64,000 bases of DNA from Desulfovibrio sp. 86 (GCF_902702915.1 NZ_LR738849.1:248001-312000); one strand, 5' to 3'. Shown: positions 51,321 through 60,422, counted from the first letter of the stretch. Numbers and translations are program-made. Notes: generated from the letters alone by a model not told the origin.

Positions 51321-52625
51321 ATGACATGCCGGACATTGACACTGCATAGCGAGCAGGAATGGCCCAAGCTCGCCCAATGGCTGCAAGGACGTCACAACCC
51401 CGGTGACGGGGTGGAAAGCGCCGTACGCGACATTATCGCCGCAGTACGCGCAAAAGGCGATGAAGCGCTGGTGGAATATACCCGCAACTTTGATTGCCCG
51501 GATTTCACGCCGCCGCTTCGAGTGAGCGAGCAGGAAATAGCGCGCGCCGCCGCTGCCGTTCCTGCCGAAGACAGGGAAGTCATCAGTCAGGCTGCCATCC
51601 ACATCCGTGCTTTTCACGAAGCCCAACTGGAAAAATCATGGTTCACCACACGGCCTGACGGCAGCATTCTCGGGCAGCACGTTCTGCCTATGGACGCCGC
51701 TGGGCTTTACGTGCCCGGCGGACAGGGCGGCAATACGCCGCTTGTCTCCAGCCTGCTCATGTGCGCCATCCCCGCGCAGGTGGCCGGGGTTCCGCGCCTT
51801 GCCATCTGTACGCCGCCGCGTAAAGACGGCAGCGTCAACCCGCACATTCTCGCCGCCGCCCATTTGCTGGATATTGAAGAAGTCTACCGCGTGGGCGGGG
51901 CGTGGTCCATTGCGGCCATGGCCTACGGCACGGAAAGCATCGCGCCTGTTGACGTCATTGCCGGACCGGGCAATATTTTTGTCACCACAGCCAAACGCCT
52001 TGTGCAGGGCATGGTCGGCATCGACATGATCGCAGGCCCGAGCGAAGTTCTCATTTTGGCTGACTCCTCCGCCAATCCCGCGTGGGTGGCGGCGGACATG
52101 CTTTCGCAGGCAGAGCACGACGCCCTTGCCTCCGCCATCTGCGTCACTGACGACCCGCGTCTGGCCGAAAGCATCCGGCAGGAACTGGACAAGCAGTGCA
52201 TGGCCCTGCCCAGAGCCACCACCGCCGCCCGGTCGCTTGAAGAGTGGGGAGCCATTGTGGTTACGCCCAATCTGAGCGTAGCCGTGGCCGTGGCAAATAT
52301 GGTGGCTCCAGAACATCTGGAAATATGCACGCGCGACCCTTGGGGCGTGTTGCCGCATATCCGCCATGCAGGGGCCGTCTTTATGGGGCAGCACAGCCCC
52401 GAAGCCGTGGGCGACTACTTTGCAGGGCCCAACCACGTACTGCCCACCCTGGGCACGGCACGCTTTTCTTCGGCCCTTTCGGTGCAGACATTCTGCAAAA
52501 AGACCAGTATCGTGGCCGTATCATCGACATTTATACAACAAAATATGCAGGCCATAGCCGCTCTCGCCCGTATGGAAGGGCTTGAAGCGCACGCCCGCAG
52601 CGTGGAAGCACGCGCCAAAAAATAA
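51321..52625 (+). CDS. hisD: Histidinol dehydrogenase
   Basis: A 434-aa HisD, which oxidises histidinol to histidine in two NAD-dependent steps. Motifs are YVPGGQGGNTPLVSSLLMCAIPAQVAGV, RVGGAWSIAAMAYGTESI, VDVIAGPGNIFVTTAKRLV and IDMIAGPSEVLILAD, and the zinc-ligand region is SQAEHDALASAI...PEHLEI, with FAGPNHVLPT at the end. GAGGTGAGGAA precedes the ATG. purC follows after 28 nt, so the two are probably co-transcribed although in different pathways. Confidence 0.97.
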   Translation: MTCRTLTLHSEQEWPKLAQWLQGRHNPGDGVESAVRDIIAAVRAKGDEALVEYTRNFDCPDFTPPLRVSEQEIARAAAAVPAEDREVISQAAIHIRAFHEAQLEKSWFTTRPDGSILGQHVLPMDAAGLYVPGGQGGNTPLVSSLLMCAIPAQVAGVPRLAICTPPRKDGSVNPHILAAAHLLDIEEVYRVGGAWSIAAMAYGTESIAPVDVIAGPGNIFVTTAKRLVQGMVGIDMIAGPSEVLILADSSANPAWVAADMLSQAEHDALASAICVTDDPRLAESIRQELDKQCMALPRATTAARSLEEWGAIVVTPNLSVAVAVANMVAPEHLEICTRDPWGVLPHIRHAGAVFMGQHSPEAVGDYFAGPNHVLPTLGTARFSSALSVQTFCKKTSIVAVSSTFIQQNMQAIAALARMEGLEAHARSVEARAKK

Positions 52626-52653
52626 TCAGGCTGACAAAGTATCAGGAGCCCTC

Positions 52654-53535
52654 ATGAAAGTTGTTGTCAAGACAGACATCAGCGCCTATCCCCTGCTCTC
52701 TCGCGGGAAGGTTCGCGACATCTACAACGTGGACGAAAAAACCCTGCTCATCGTCACCACAGACCGCATGTCGGCCTTTGACGTGATCATGAACGAGCCC
52801 ATCCCGTACAAGGGCGTGATTCTGAATCAGATCACCCTGTTCTGGATGGACAGGTTCAAGCACATCATCCCCAACCACCTGCTTGAAAGCGATGTCAACC
52901 GCTTCCCGGCGGAACTGGCCCCGTGGAAAGACGAGCTTGAAGGCCGTTCGGTGCTGGTGCGCAAAGCCAGTCCGTTGCCCGTGGAGTGCATTGTGCGGGG
53001 CTACATCACCGGGTCCGGCTGGAAGGATTACCAGGCCACCGGATCTCTGTGCGGATACGCCCTGCCTGCCAACCTGCGCGAGTCCGACAAGCTGGAGCCC
53101 GCCATATTCACGCCTTCCACCAAGGCGGAACTGGGGCAGCATGACGAAAACATCAGCGTGGCCCAGGCTGCGCAGCTTATGGGTGAAGACCTGGCCCGCA
53201 AGGTTGAAGAAACGTCGTTGGCCATCTATGAGGCAGGCCGCGCGTATGCCGCTGGCCGTGGAATCATCGTGGCTGACACCAAATTTGAATTCGGCATGAT
53301 TGACGGCAAGCTGCACCTTATTGATGAAGTGCTCACGCCCGACTCTTCGCGCTTCTGGCCCGCTGACCAGTACAAGCCCGGGCAGGGGCAACCCAGTTTT
53401 GACAAGCAGTACCTGCGCAACTGGCTGAAAAAGCAGCCCTGGAACATGCAGCCTCCTCCGCCGCCGCTGCCTGAAGAAGTCATTACGGCCACTGCCAATA
53501 AGTACAAAGAAGCTTACGAAATTCTTACAAAATAA
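52654..53535 (+). CDS. purC: Phosphoribosylaminoimidazole-succinocarboxamide synthase
   Basis: A 293-aa PurC (SAICAR synthase), which joins CAIR with aspartate in purine synthesis. SRGKVRDIYNVDEKTLLIVTTDRMSAFDVIM is the ATP-binding N-terminus, followed by PVECIVRGYITGSGWKDYQATG, FTPSTKAELGQHDENIS and the catalytic-site VADTKFEFGMIDGKLHLIDEVLTPDSSRFW. The start at 52654 follows AGGAG. The longer form of about 290 residues is typical of this bacterial/eukaryotic subgroup. Confidence 0.97.
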   Translation: MKVVVKTDISAYPLLSRGKVRDIYNVDEKTLLIVTTDRMSAFDVIMNEPIPYKGVILNQITLFWMDRFKHIIPNHLLESDVNRFPAELAPWKDELEGRSVLVRKASPLPVECIVRGYITGSGWKDYQATGSLCGYALPANLRESDKLEPAIFTPSTKAELGQHDENISVAQAAQLMGEDLARKVEETSLAIYEAGRAYAAGRGIIVADTKFEFGMIDGKLHLIDEVLTPDSSRFWPADQYKPGQGQPSFDKQYLRNWLKKQPWNMQPPPPPLPEEVITATANKYKEAYEILTK

Positions 53536-53894
53536 TTCCTTCAGCCAACGCGCCGCCTTGTTGCGGCGCAACGGCTGATCCGGCCTTTGCCTGTACGCAT
53601 CTGCATATTGCATCGAGCGCAGGCAAAGAGCGGGAGTACACGTCGGCCCTTGCCGTAACACGATCCTGCACAGACACGCTTCAGGCGTGCCTGTGTTGTA
53701 TCAGGCCCTTCAGGCCCGCCGTAGCGGTTTGCCATGGGCACTCTGGCAAGGTCGTCCCCACAGGGGGCGCAGCGGGCAATTACGCCGCTGGCGCTTCCGA
53801 CAGATTTTTATTACAGCCGCGCCGTCACTGACGACAGGCGGTGAAAAACAACCATTGCCGGCCATGGCCGGACTGTATTCTCTTAGGAGGACTC
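53536..53894 (+). other. purC-fabI spacer with a terminator-like hairpin
   Basis: AGCC...GCGCCGC and GCGGCGC...GGCT (53543-53576) form a stem just after purC. A TTTGCCTG/CAGGCAAA inverted repeat and a GACACGCTTCAGGCGTGCCTGT hairpin follow. No credible gene. fabI's promoter must lie here, but I cannot place it firmly. Confidence 0.5.
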
Positions 53895-54665
53895 ATGCTG
53901 CTGCAAGGAAAAAAAGCCCTTATAATGGGACTGGCCAACAATAGAAGCATCGCTTACGGCATTGCCGCCGCCCTGAAAGCCCAGGGTGCGCGCCTTGCTT
54001 TCAACTATGTGGGCGACGCCATTAAAAAGCGCGTGGAACCTCTGAGTGAAGAACTGGGCGGCGAATTTACCTTTCAGTGTGACGTGTGCGACGATGCGCA
54101 GATTAACGAAGCTGCGGCCGTTGTAAAAGAAAAATGGGGAGATCTGGACATTTTGGTGCATTCCGTGGCTTTTGCCAACCGGGAAGACCTCAGCGGCCGC
54201 TTTGTGGACACGTCGCGTGACGGTTTCAAGCTTGCGCTCGAAGTTTCGGCCTATTCCCTTACCGGGCTTTGCCGCGCTTTTGAACCGCTCCTTACCGAAA
54301 ACGCCTCTGTGCTCAGCATGACCTACCACGGGTCCACCCAGGTCATCCCCGGCTACAACGTCATGGGCGTCGCCAAGGCCGCTCTTGAGGCATCCGTGCG
54401 CTATCTGGCCTATGATCTCGGCCCCAAGGGCGTGCGCGTCAATGCCATCAGCGCCGGGCCCATCAAGACGCTGGCCGCTTCGGCCGTGTCCAGCCTCAAG
54501 GATATTTTCAACATGGTGGAGAGCAACTCCCCCCTGCGCCGCAATGTGACTACTGCCGATGTCGGCGGTGTGGCGGCTTTTCTGGCTTCAGACCTGGCCC
54601 ATGCCGTTACGGGGCAGGTCATTTATGTGGACAGCGGCTTCAGCAAGGTGGGCGCGACCGCCTGA
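53895..54665 (+). CDS. fabI: Enoyl-[acyl-carrier-protein] reductase, FabI type
   Basis: A 256-aa short-chain-dehydrogenase-fold enzyme that reduces trans-2-enoyl-ACP with NAD(P)H in fatty-acid elongation. The N-terminal GLANNRSIAYGIA is the FabI cofactor loop. The catalytic YxxMxxxK triad appears in YNVMGVAKAAL, and AGPIKTLAASAV plus VTGQVIYVDSGF complete the family pattern. Triclosan-binding FabI, not FabK/L/V. AGGAGG lies 6 nt before the ATG; the ORF start 54 nt upstream is rejected. Two very small membrane-protein genes follow. Confidence 0.95.
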   Translation: MLLQGKKALIMGLANNRSIAYGIAAALKAQGARLAFNYVGDAIKKRVEPLSEELGGEFTFQCDVCDDAQINEAAAVVKEKWGDLDILVHSVAFANREDLSGRFVDTSRDGFKLALEVSAYSLTGLCRAFEPLLTENASVLSMTYHGSTQVIPGYNVMGVAKAALEASVRYLAYDLGPKGVRVNAISAGPIKTLAASAVSSLKDIFNMVESNSPLRRNVTTADVGGVAAFLASDLAHAVTGQVIYVDSGFSKVGATA

Positions 54666-54676
54666 GGACAAAGACT

Positions 54677-54817
54677 ATGGGCAACCTGACGCTCAACGCC
54701 TTAGCCATTACGCTGCTGTCTGCCCTGGCGCTGTGGGTTTTCTACCGTTCGGCCAAGATTGAAAAAAAACGGGCTGATGAAGAGCGCAAAAAGAACAAGA
54801 CTCCGGGGCAGGAGTAA
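54677..54817 (+). CDS. Small single-helix membrane protein (46 aa)
   Basis: It starts 11 nt after fabI. The 46 residues comprise a membrane helix (LTLNALAITLLSALALWVFY) and a strongly charged cytoplasmic tail (RSAKIEKKRADEERKKNK). GAGGACAAAG precedes the ATG. Single-helix organisation plus tight linkage to fabI and the next mini-gene suggests a real protein. Function unknown. Confidence 0.6.
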   Translation: MGNLTLNALAITLLSALALWVFYRSAKIEKKRADEERKKNKTPGQE

Positions 54818-54820
54818 GCA

Positions 54821-54904
54821 ATGCTTATAAAAATTCTGCTTACTGTGGCCATTGTGGGGGGCCTGTTCTGGATGCTGACCAAGACTGGCGGCGGCCTCTG
54901 CTGA
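54821..54904 (+). CDS. Very small membrane peptide (27 aa)
   Basis: It begins 3 nt after the 46-aa gene, whose final CAGGAGTAA supplies a ribosome-binding site. The 27 residues are almost one membrane helix (ILLTVAIVGGLFWML) ending in TKTGGGLC. The spacing and hydrophobicity argue for translation, but a peptide this short could be a chance ORF. A CCTCC/GGAGG hairpin follows. Confidence 0.45.
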   Translation: MLIKILLTVAIVGGLFWMLTKTGGGLC

Positions 54905-55116
54905 ATGGGCTTTCGCCCGCCACCCCTCCGGCGGAGGGATGAGAAAACGGCTGAAAGCGAAAAAATGCCTGAAAGCGGAAAAAAGCCGCCCGAGAACAAA
55001 ACCTAGGCGGCTGACATAGGGTTGAACGGCAGTAGCCCATAATTTTTAACATTTTTTTCTTGCCTTCTTTGTGCATATGCCATATACAGGTTCGGCTTTG
55101 CACGACGAAGCCATGC

Positions 55117-55208
55117 GGAGAGGTGTCCGAGCTGGTCTAAGGAGCACGATTGGAAATCGTGTGTACGTTAATAGCGTACCGAGAGTTCGAATCTCTCCCT
55201 CTCCGCCA
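55117..55208 (+). tRNA. tRNA-Ser (anticodon GGA)
   Basis: The acceptor arms GGAGAGG (55117-55123) and CCTCTCC (55198-55204) are followed by G and an encoded CCA. The anticodon stem-loop CACGATT-GGA-AATCGTG carries GGA, and a long variable arm (TACG...CGTA) is typical of tRNA-Ser. The T-arm has GAGAGTTCGAATCTCTC. It reads UCC/UCU codons. Confidence 0.97.
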
Positions 55209-55215
55209 TATTTCA

Positions 55216-55246
55216 AGGGCTACTGGAAACAGTAGCCCTTTTTCTT
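55216..55246 (+). terminator. Terminator after tRNA-Ser
   Basis: AGGGCTACTG (55216-55225), GAAA loop and CAGTAGCCCT (55230-55239), then TTTTCTTTT. Confidence 0.93.
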
Positions 55247-55705
55247 TTGGCCCTGATCTTTATTATGAGGGATTTTTTGTGTGATAGCCTCAAAAACGGA
55301 CGTGTATACTACCCACCCTCAATATCACAGACTCAACCATCCAGTAGGATGCCCCAATTCTCAGTGGGCAAGCCATGCCGCACATATCTGTGTTTCGATC
55401 GGCGCACGGCCTGTCTCCGATGGCAGTAGTCAACTTACCAGCAATATTGTCAATGACAGACAACAGCCTTTGCAGAGGACAAAAAAAAGAAGCCACAAAA
55501 CCGGATGGGGCTGCAAACATCCTGCCGGTTTTTTAATTTTAACGCGTACACGTGCATTTTCACATATACGCAAAAGCATAAAGATGTTTGCAACATAGCA
55601 ATGCAATATGATGGTTGAAATTTTTTTATCAATATGGTTTATAAGTCTTGGAGGGGTATTTTAACCATTTATACAACTCCAATCAGTAAAAAAATGGAGG
55701 CAATA
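55247..55705 (+). other. AT-richer spacer before the outer-membrane barrel gene
   Basis: About 460 nt with no supported gene. A hairpin AAAACCGG...CCGGTTTT (55497-55532) with an inner GGATG/CATCC stem and a T-run looks like a terminator. TTGAAA (55615-55620) and TATAAG (55640-55645), 19 nt apart, are a candidate promoter for the next gene. No integrase remnant or tRNA-end duplication was seen. Confidence 0.45.
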
Positions 55706-56392
55706 ATGTTAAAACGCTTATTTTTGGCGGTGGTGCTGACGCTTGCACTTTCGTTCTCAGCCTTTGCAGCGGACAACGGTTTTTATCTTGGCCTGAAATT
55801 TATCGATTCAATCCAAAGCACTGGCGATGTTTCCAAAGGCGGTGGCACCAAGTTTTTTGATGTAGACAACTACACCCAAAACACCATCGGCGGCGGCGTC
55901 TTTGCCGGCTACGACTTCTACCCCATGCATCAGATCCCTGTTCGTGCGGAAATTGAATATGCCATCCGCACCAACAGTGAAACCGATTGGGACTCCAAAG
56001 TAATTGGCGCCCTCCCTGCTGGCGCTGCGTCACTAAAGGGGCAATGGAACCTGCAAACCCTTTTCCTGAACGCGTATTGGGATTTCCACAACGACACGGC
56101 CTTCACGCCTTATATCGGTGGTGGGATTGGTATGGGGTTCATCCAGAGTAAATACGAAGTGAATGCCCCTGGCCTTAGCGACAGCTATAATGAAACCAAC
56201 ACCGTATTCGCCTGGAATGCTGGCGCGGGCGTTGCCTACGCCATCACCGACAACCTGTCTGCGGATCTGGCCTATCGTTTTGTGGGCCTTGACTACCATG
56301 AAAACGACAAGACTGTTGACGGTCAAAAATTTAAGGTCGGTATGGCGCCGTATGCCAACGAATTCAGCCTTGGCATCCGCTACACATTCTAA
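55706..56392 (+). CDS. Outer-membrane beta-barrel protein
   Basis: A 228-aa exported protein. The signal peptide MLKRLFLAVVLTLALSFSAFA is followed by amphipathic strands typical of the OmpA/OmpX-like eight-strand barrel class: GFYLGLKFID, IGGGVFAGYDFYP, VRAEIEYAIRTN, TLFLNAYWDF, FTPYIGGGIGMGF, FAWNAGAGVAYAI, LSADLAYRFVGLDY and EFSLGIRYTF, which ends in a C-terminal aromatic residue as needed for BAM insertion. The start at 55706 follows GGAGG. A terminator follows, so it is monocistronic. Adhesin, porin-like or structural roles are all possible. Confidence 0.88.
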   Translation: MLKRLFLAVVLTLALSFSAFAADNGFYLGLKFIDSIQSTGDVSKGGGTKFFDVDNYTQNTIGGGVFAGYDFYPMHQIPVRAEIEYAIRTNSETDWDSKVIGALPAGAASLKGQWNLQTLFLNAYWDFHNDTAFTPYIGGGIGMGFIQSKYEVNAPGLSDSYNETNTVFAWNAGAGVAYAITDNLSADLAYRFVGLDYHENDKTVDGQKFKVGMAPYANEFSLGIRYTF

Positions 56393-56418
56393 ACCACTTA
56401 TCCTCTGGCAATCCTCTG

Positions 56419-56449
56419 AAAGGCCGCCCAGCCATGGGCGGCCTTTTTG
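56419..56449 (+). terminator. Terminator after the outer-membrane barrel gene
   Basis: AAAGGCCGCCC (56419-56429) pairs with GGGCGGCCTTT (56436-56446), followed by TTGTTT. Confidence 0.93.
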
Positions 56450-57306
56450 TTTCCGAGTCCTTACATATTGTCTTCACTGACGTAAGACGGACTACCCCAC
56501 TGCCCGGCCCGCAAACAGCCATGAGGGTATAATACAACTAGAATACAGTGTTGATGAAAAAGATGTCTCCTGGCGGAGCGCGCAGAACAAACACCCTTAT
56601 CAATACCACTGACGACGCGCAAAAAGCCGTTGAGGGTATTGCCGCAGCATCAAGATTTTCAGTGGACATCTCCACCAATGTCCGGCGTTATTGCCTCCCC
56701 CAAAAACAGGCGCCGCATACACGCACCGTACAGCTTACATTGCAGCACGCCGCGGCTGGACAGAAGGACTTACGAACTTCGGCTGAACTTCTGCAACTGG
56801 ATCACGAGCATCCGTGCAGCCCTTTGACATGCCCCCGTTATGGGAATTGTCACGCTGCGAGCTACGGGATCCGCATCATATTTGCGAATTGTTTATAAAT
56901 AATGCTAATCAGTTGTATGTTTTTTTGCAGCCTGATAGAAAGCATCACAGTCGCAGCCACAGCCAAGCCCTTGCGAGAAGGCGGTTGTTAACCAGCTTTT
57001 TTGCGTGAACATGGGCAGGGCTTCTGATGAAGCTGCGCATAATTGGCTACTGTTTTTGATGGGACTGCCCATAAACGGGCCGATTCTTCGCGCACCTGAG
57101 CAACCCCACCGTAAAACGGCTCTGGCCACTGCGTGAAAGATGTTCGTAAAGGTATTCACCGTGAAGGCGAAGCGCAGGCACTGCGCCGTTATGCGTTCAA
57201 TCGGGTCTGTCGAAACCGTCGTGCATGTGCATTCCTTACGGTAGTCCACTCTTGCGTTGCATACGCAATGGATTGCCCCACAGACACTCTTTTGACAAAG
57301 GGCAGT
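56450..57306 (+). other. Gene-poor stretch with one doubtful ORF
   Basis: An ORF from ATG 56554 to 56898 (114 codons, MKKMSPGGARRTNTLINTT...) has no ribosome-binding site and an irregular, Cys/His-scattered sequence. A perfect TATAAT (56528-56533) lies just upstream but no -35 is recognisable. The remainder to 57306 has no supported gene. Base composition is less GC-rich than the flanks, so decayed or transferred DNA is possible. Confidence 0.35.
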
Positions 57307-57696
57307 ATGATGAAGCTGAAGCCTTTCAACAAGGTTCTGGTACGCCCTGCCAAGACCGAACCATGGACAGCAACATTTTATTCGCATGCCGAACGCAACG
57401 GTCATGTAACGTTGGACAGGCGCGCGCTTTGGACCGAGGGAAACATTCTTCCGTACAATGACGCCACCAGCCACCTTCTGGGCACAACGGACGACTTTGT
57501 TCCCCCGGCTGATGAAACAACGCTCTTTACGTGTGGGCAATGGGTGGAAGCCCGTTGCGGGGCCGACAAGCTTTTCGTCAAAGCGCTGTACCTCTATTGC
57601 GATCAGACATGGGACAAGCCCGTTCATTTTGTCTTTGACCCCGCATGCAACAAAAAGCTTGGCATTACGGCCGATGAAGGCATCCGACCTGTGTAG
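57307..57696 (+). CDS. Orphan soluble protein with KPFNKVLVR...LGTTDD motif
   Basis: A 129-aa protein. KLKPFNKVLVRPAKTEPWTATFYSHAER and ILPYNDATSHLLGTTDDF match a pattern I have seen in small uncharacterised proteins from bacteria and phages (PFDKVLVR...W...FFSH...IPY...HLLGTTD), but I know no function for it. The rest is unremarkable. Two consecutive ATGs at 57307 and 57310 follow a weak AAAGGG site; the longer upstream ORF is not supported. No operon partner, and it lies in a gene-poor region. Confidence 0.55.
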   Translation: MMKLKPFNKVLVRPAKTEPWTATFYSHAERNGHVTLDRRALWTEGNILPYNDATSHLLGTTDDFVPPADETTLFTCGQWVEARCGADKLFVKALYLYCDQTWDKPVHFVFDPACNKKLGITADEGIRPV

Positions 57697-58103
57697 GCGT
57701 CTTGCATGTAACTGACGTCGCCTCCTGGCTTCCTGCTCAAAAATAATGGAACGTCCCCAATGCGCGGACATGCAGGATACTCCTGAGGCCCGCGCAGCCA
57801 GGACGGTTTCCGCTGAAAACATGCCAATGCTTACACGGCATTCCAAAACGGCAGCTTCTTTCTGCCCTGCAGGATGTTTTTTCAGCGGTTCTGGCAGTCG
57901 TGCGGGAAACCGGGCAGCGCATGCGAATCCGATGCAGCCCGCCAGCATCACCAGCCAGCATTAGCCGCCAGCGTACTCCGCCAGAGTGTCCCCCCCCGTG
58001 GCGTTACGGGCTTGAGCGCTCTTTGCAGGCACTTCATACGGGCTGAAAAAGTGTTAACGTCAGTCTGCCCGTGATTTGCCTGCGGCAAAATAGGCCTCCA
58101 TAC
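57697..58103. other. Gene-free spacer
   Basis: About 400 nt between the orphan gene and the pdxA2 terminator. ORFs on both strands are short, Cys/Arg-rich and without ribosome-binding sites. I see no defined element. Confidence 0.5.
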
Positions 58104-58147
58104 AAAAACACCCCGATTCCGGCCAGCGCCGAAATCAGGGTGTTTTT
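58104..58147 (-). terminator. Terminator of the sugar-acid operon
   Basis: AAAAACACCC (58104-58113) and GGGTGTTTTT (58138-58147) enclose a GATT/AATC inner stem, about 30 nt beyond the pdxA2 stop on the minus strand. Confidence 0.88.
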
Positions 58148-58176
58148 TCGCCTGCCGTCATGGCGGATGGCGGCTT

Positions 58177-59166
58177 TTACCGGGCGCTCAGCAAGGCCGC
58201 CTGACGCACTGCCTCAATGAGGCTGTCTTCACTGGCTATGCCCTTTCCGGCTATGTCAAAGGCTGTTCCGTGATCCACAGAAGTCCGGATCACGGGAAGG
58301 CCGATGGTGATGTTCACGCCATCGGCAATGCCCATCACCTTGATGGGCCCGTGGCCCTGATCGTGGTACATGGCTATGACAACGTCAAAGTCGCCTCTTC
58401 CGGCACGGAAGAAAAGCGTATCCGCCGGCAGCGGGCCTTCCACATCCCACCCCTTGGCCTGCGTGGCCTTCACAGCGGGAAGAATCTTTGTTTCTTCTTC
58501 TCCACTGCCAAACAGGCCGTTTTCTCCGGCATGGGGATTGATGGCGCAGACCGCGATACGCGGATTGGCGATGCCCGCACGCACAAGCGTATCGTGCGCT
58601 CTTGCTATGGTACGCTCCACAAGGGCGGGCTCTATCTTGTTGATGGCGTCAATGAGCCCCAGATGGGTGGTCACATGCACAACCCGCAGAGTGGGCGTCA
58701 TGAGCATCATTGAGACTTCGGGCGTGCCCGTAAGATGCGCCAGCATTTCCGTGTGCCCGGGAAACATGCGCCCTGCCGCGTGCAGGGCTTCCTTGTTCAG
58801 GGGGGCGGTGCAGATGGCCTGGGCCTTGCCCGCCTGCACAAGTTCCACCGCCTTCTTGATGAACTGGTAGGCTCCTTCGCCGGATATGGGCGAAACCACG
58901 CCGAAAGGATGCCCCTTGGGAATAATCGGCACATCGATACAATCAATGACGCCAGCGACATACCGGGCGGCATCCGGGTCGGCAAGCGCATTGACAGTAA
59001 CCGCGCTGCCCGTGATTTCCGCAGCTTCACGCAGTCGTTCCGCGTCGCCAACCACAAGTATCCTGGCCCATGCGGCCATCTCGGGCCGGGTCATGGCCTT
59101 GACTATGATTTCAGGCCCTATACCGGAGGCGTCGCCCATGGTAATGGCCACAATTGGAAGATTCAA
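58177..59166 (-). CDS. PdxA2-type 4-phospho-sugar-acid dehydrogenase (decarboxylating)
   Basis: A 329-aa PdxA-family NAD-dependent dehydrogenase. The metal/substrate motifs are FPGHTEMLAHLTG, AINPHAGENGLFG and MYHDQGHGPIKVMG. Linked to a DUF1537 kinase it is the PdxA2 subtype, which oxidises and decarboxylates 4-phospho-threonate or -erythronate to dihydroxyacetone phosphate, rather than the vitamin B6 enzyme. I place the start at a TTG (59166) inside the kinase stop (TTGA overlap) with AGGAG upstream; this gives exactly the family length, while the ATG 45 nt further up lies inside the kinase gene. Translationally coupled to the kinase. Confidence 0.88.
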   Translation of the reverse strand: MNLPIVAITMGDASGIGPEIIVKAMTRPEMAAWARILVVGDAERLREAAEITGSAVTVNALADPDAARYVAGVIDCIDVPIIPKGHPFGVVSPISGEGAYQFIKKAVELVQAGKAQAICTAPLNKEALHAAGRMFPGHTEMLAHLTGTPEVSMMLMTPTLRVVHVTTHLGLIDAINKIEPALVERTIARAHDTLVRAGIANPRIAVCAINPHAGENGLFGSGEEETKILPAVKATQAKGWDVEGPLPADTLFFRAGRGDFDVVIAMYHDQGHGPIKVMGIADGVNITIGLPVIRTSVDHGTAFDIAGKGIASEDSLIEAVRQAALLSAR

Positions 59167-60422
59167 GCCAGTTCTCCTTTGTAATTTGCAGCGCGTATAT
59201 ATTCCAGGCATCTGGCCAGAGTATGCTCGGAACCGAACGAACCGGCCTTGGTGATAACGGGCAAGGCATGCCTGCCCAAGGTCAGCCCCACGGGCACGCC
59301 GCTTTCAACCTCGGTCACAAGCTGTATGCCGTGAATGCCGGCACGGGCCATAAGCATGGCGGCCGTTTCGCCTCCGGTGGCCACAAGGCCGCCTGAAGCC
59401 TCAAGAACGCCATGCAGCGCTGCGGCCAGACGGCTGGCGAGACCGCCGCCTTTGGAGAGGTCAGGATCGTCAACCTCGACAATTTCCGCCACAACGTCAC
59501 GTCCTGCAAGCAGCGCCTCCCTGATTTCCTGCCCGCGCTCTTCCAGTGCCGCGTCACTGGCGGCAGTCAGTTCGGCGGGCGTAAAGGGCACGTGGAGCGC
59601 AGGTTTCGTATCCAGCACAAACCGCAAGGCCTGGCGCGAAACCTTTACCAGACTGCCCACCACCATAAGGATACCGCGATCCGTTGCCGGAACGGAAATG
59701 GTCACGCCACCCCGACCCGGAGCGGACATGCGCGCCAGCGGCACGGCGAGGCCCCCGGTTCCCGCGAAGAAAACCCCATCCGCCAAAGGATAGGTAGCCT
59801 CGGCAATGATTGCAAGGTCATCGGGCGTTTCAGCATCACACACAACGCCGTCAAAGCCTTTATCCATGCAGTCGCGCACCAGAGCCATAACCTTGTCAGC
59901 GCCGCTCCGCACCACATCCAGGGTGATGCCGTACGTTTTTACGCCGACCGCTCCAAGGTTTTCCACCAGATTGCCGCTGGGATAGCTGTGATCCCTTGCC
60001 CAAACCTCAGTGGCTTCAAGGGGTTCGCCGTTGACCAGCACGCAGCCATTGACCGTCGTTCTGCCAGTGGCCGGAAAGGCGGGAGCCATAATCAAAAAAG
60101 AAGGGCCGCCGAGCTTGCGCAGCACTTCAATGGTGGCTGCGGTTTCCGCCATGGGCTGTCCGCGCATGAGGGAATCAAGTTTTTTGTAAAGCCGCATGGG
60201 CCGGGCAAACCGCTGTTCCAGCAGGCAAATATGGGCCTTTTCCGCCTGCGCGGCCGAAAGGGCCCGGCTTGCCACATCCACGGCCACGACTCCGCCGGGC
60301 ACGTCCGCAGCCTCGCCGCCTTCAAAAATCACCGAAGCGGGCATGCCGCTTTTGGCAAAGGCGATGGCGCAGTCTGCCGCACCCGTAAGATCATCCGCGA
60401 CAATAAGCCAAGATGGATTCAT
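59163..60422 (-). CDS. Four-carbon sugar-acid kinase (DUF1537 family, DtnK-like)
   Basis: A 419-aa kinase. The N-terminal substrate domain starts WLIVADDLTGAADCAIAFAKSG, the middle has YKKLDSLMRGQPMAETAA and MAPAFPATGRTTVNG, and the C-terminal ATP domain has GGLVATGGETAAMLM and LPVITKAGSFG. Characterised members phosphorylate D-threonate, L-threonate or D-erythronate at C4. Coupling to pdxA2 and a permease gene supports such a pathway; which acid is used cannot be told from sequence. GGGGGA precedes the ATG. Confidence 0.88.
   Translation of the reverse strand: MNPSWLIVADDLTGAADCAIAFAKSGMPASVIFEGGEAADVPGGVVAVDVASRALSAAQAEKAHICLLEQRFARPMRLYKKLDSLMRGQPMAETAATIEVLRKLGGPSFLIMAPAFPATGRTTVNGCVLVNGEPLEATEVWARDHSYPSGNLVENLGAVGVKTYGITLDVVRSGADKVMALVRDCMDKGFDGVVCDAETPDDLAIIAEATYPLADGVFFAGTGGLAVPLARMSAPGRGGVTISVPATDRGILMVVGSLVKVSRQALRFVLDTKPALHVPFTPAELTAASDAALEERGQEIREALLAGRDVVAEIVEVDDPDLSKGGGLASRLAAALHGVLEASGGLVATGGETAAMLMARAGIHGIQLVTEVESGVPVGLTLGRHALPVITKAGSFGSEHTLARCLEYIRAANYKGELA

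Noticed and set aside
55117..55705. Integrated element or prophage next to tRNA-Ser
   Set aside because: No integrase, no repeat of the tRNA 3' end and no phage genes nearby.
56905..57951. 348-codon reverse-strand ORF over the orphan gene
   Set aside because: It is a shadow frame: Cys/Ala/Arg-rich with no domain, overlapping a better plus-strand gene. Its LAGC start resembles a lipobox only by chance.
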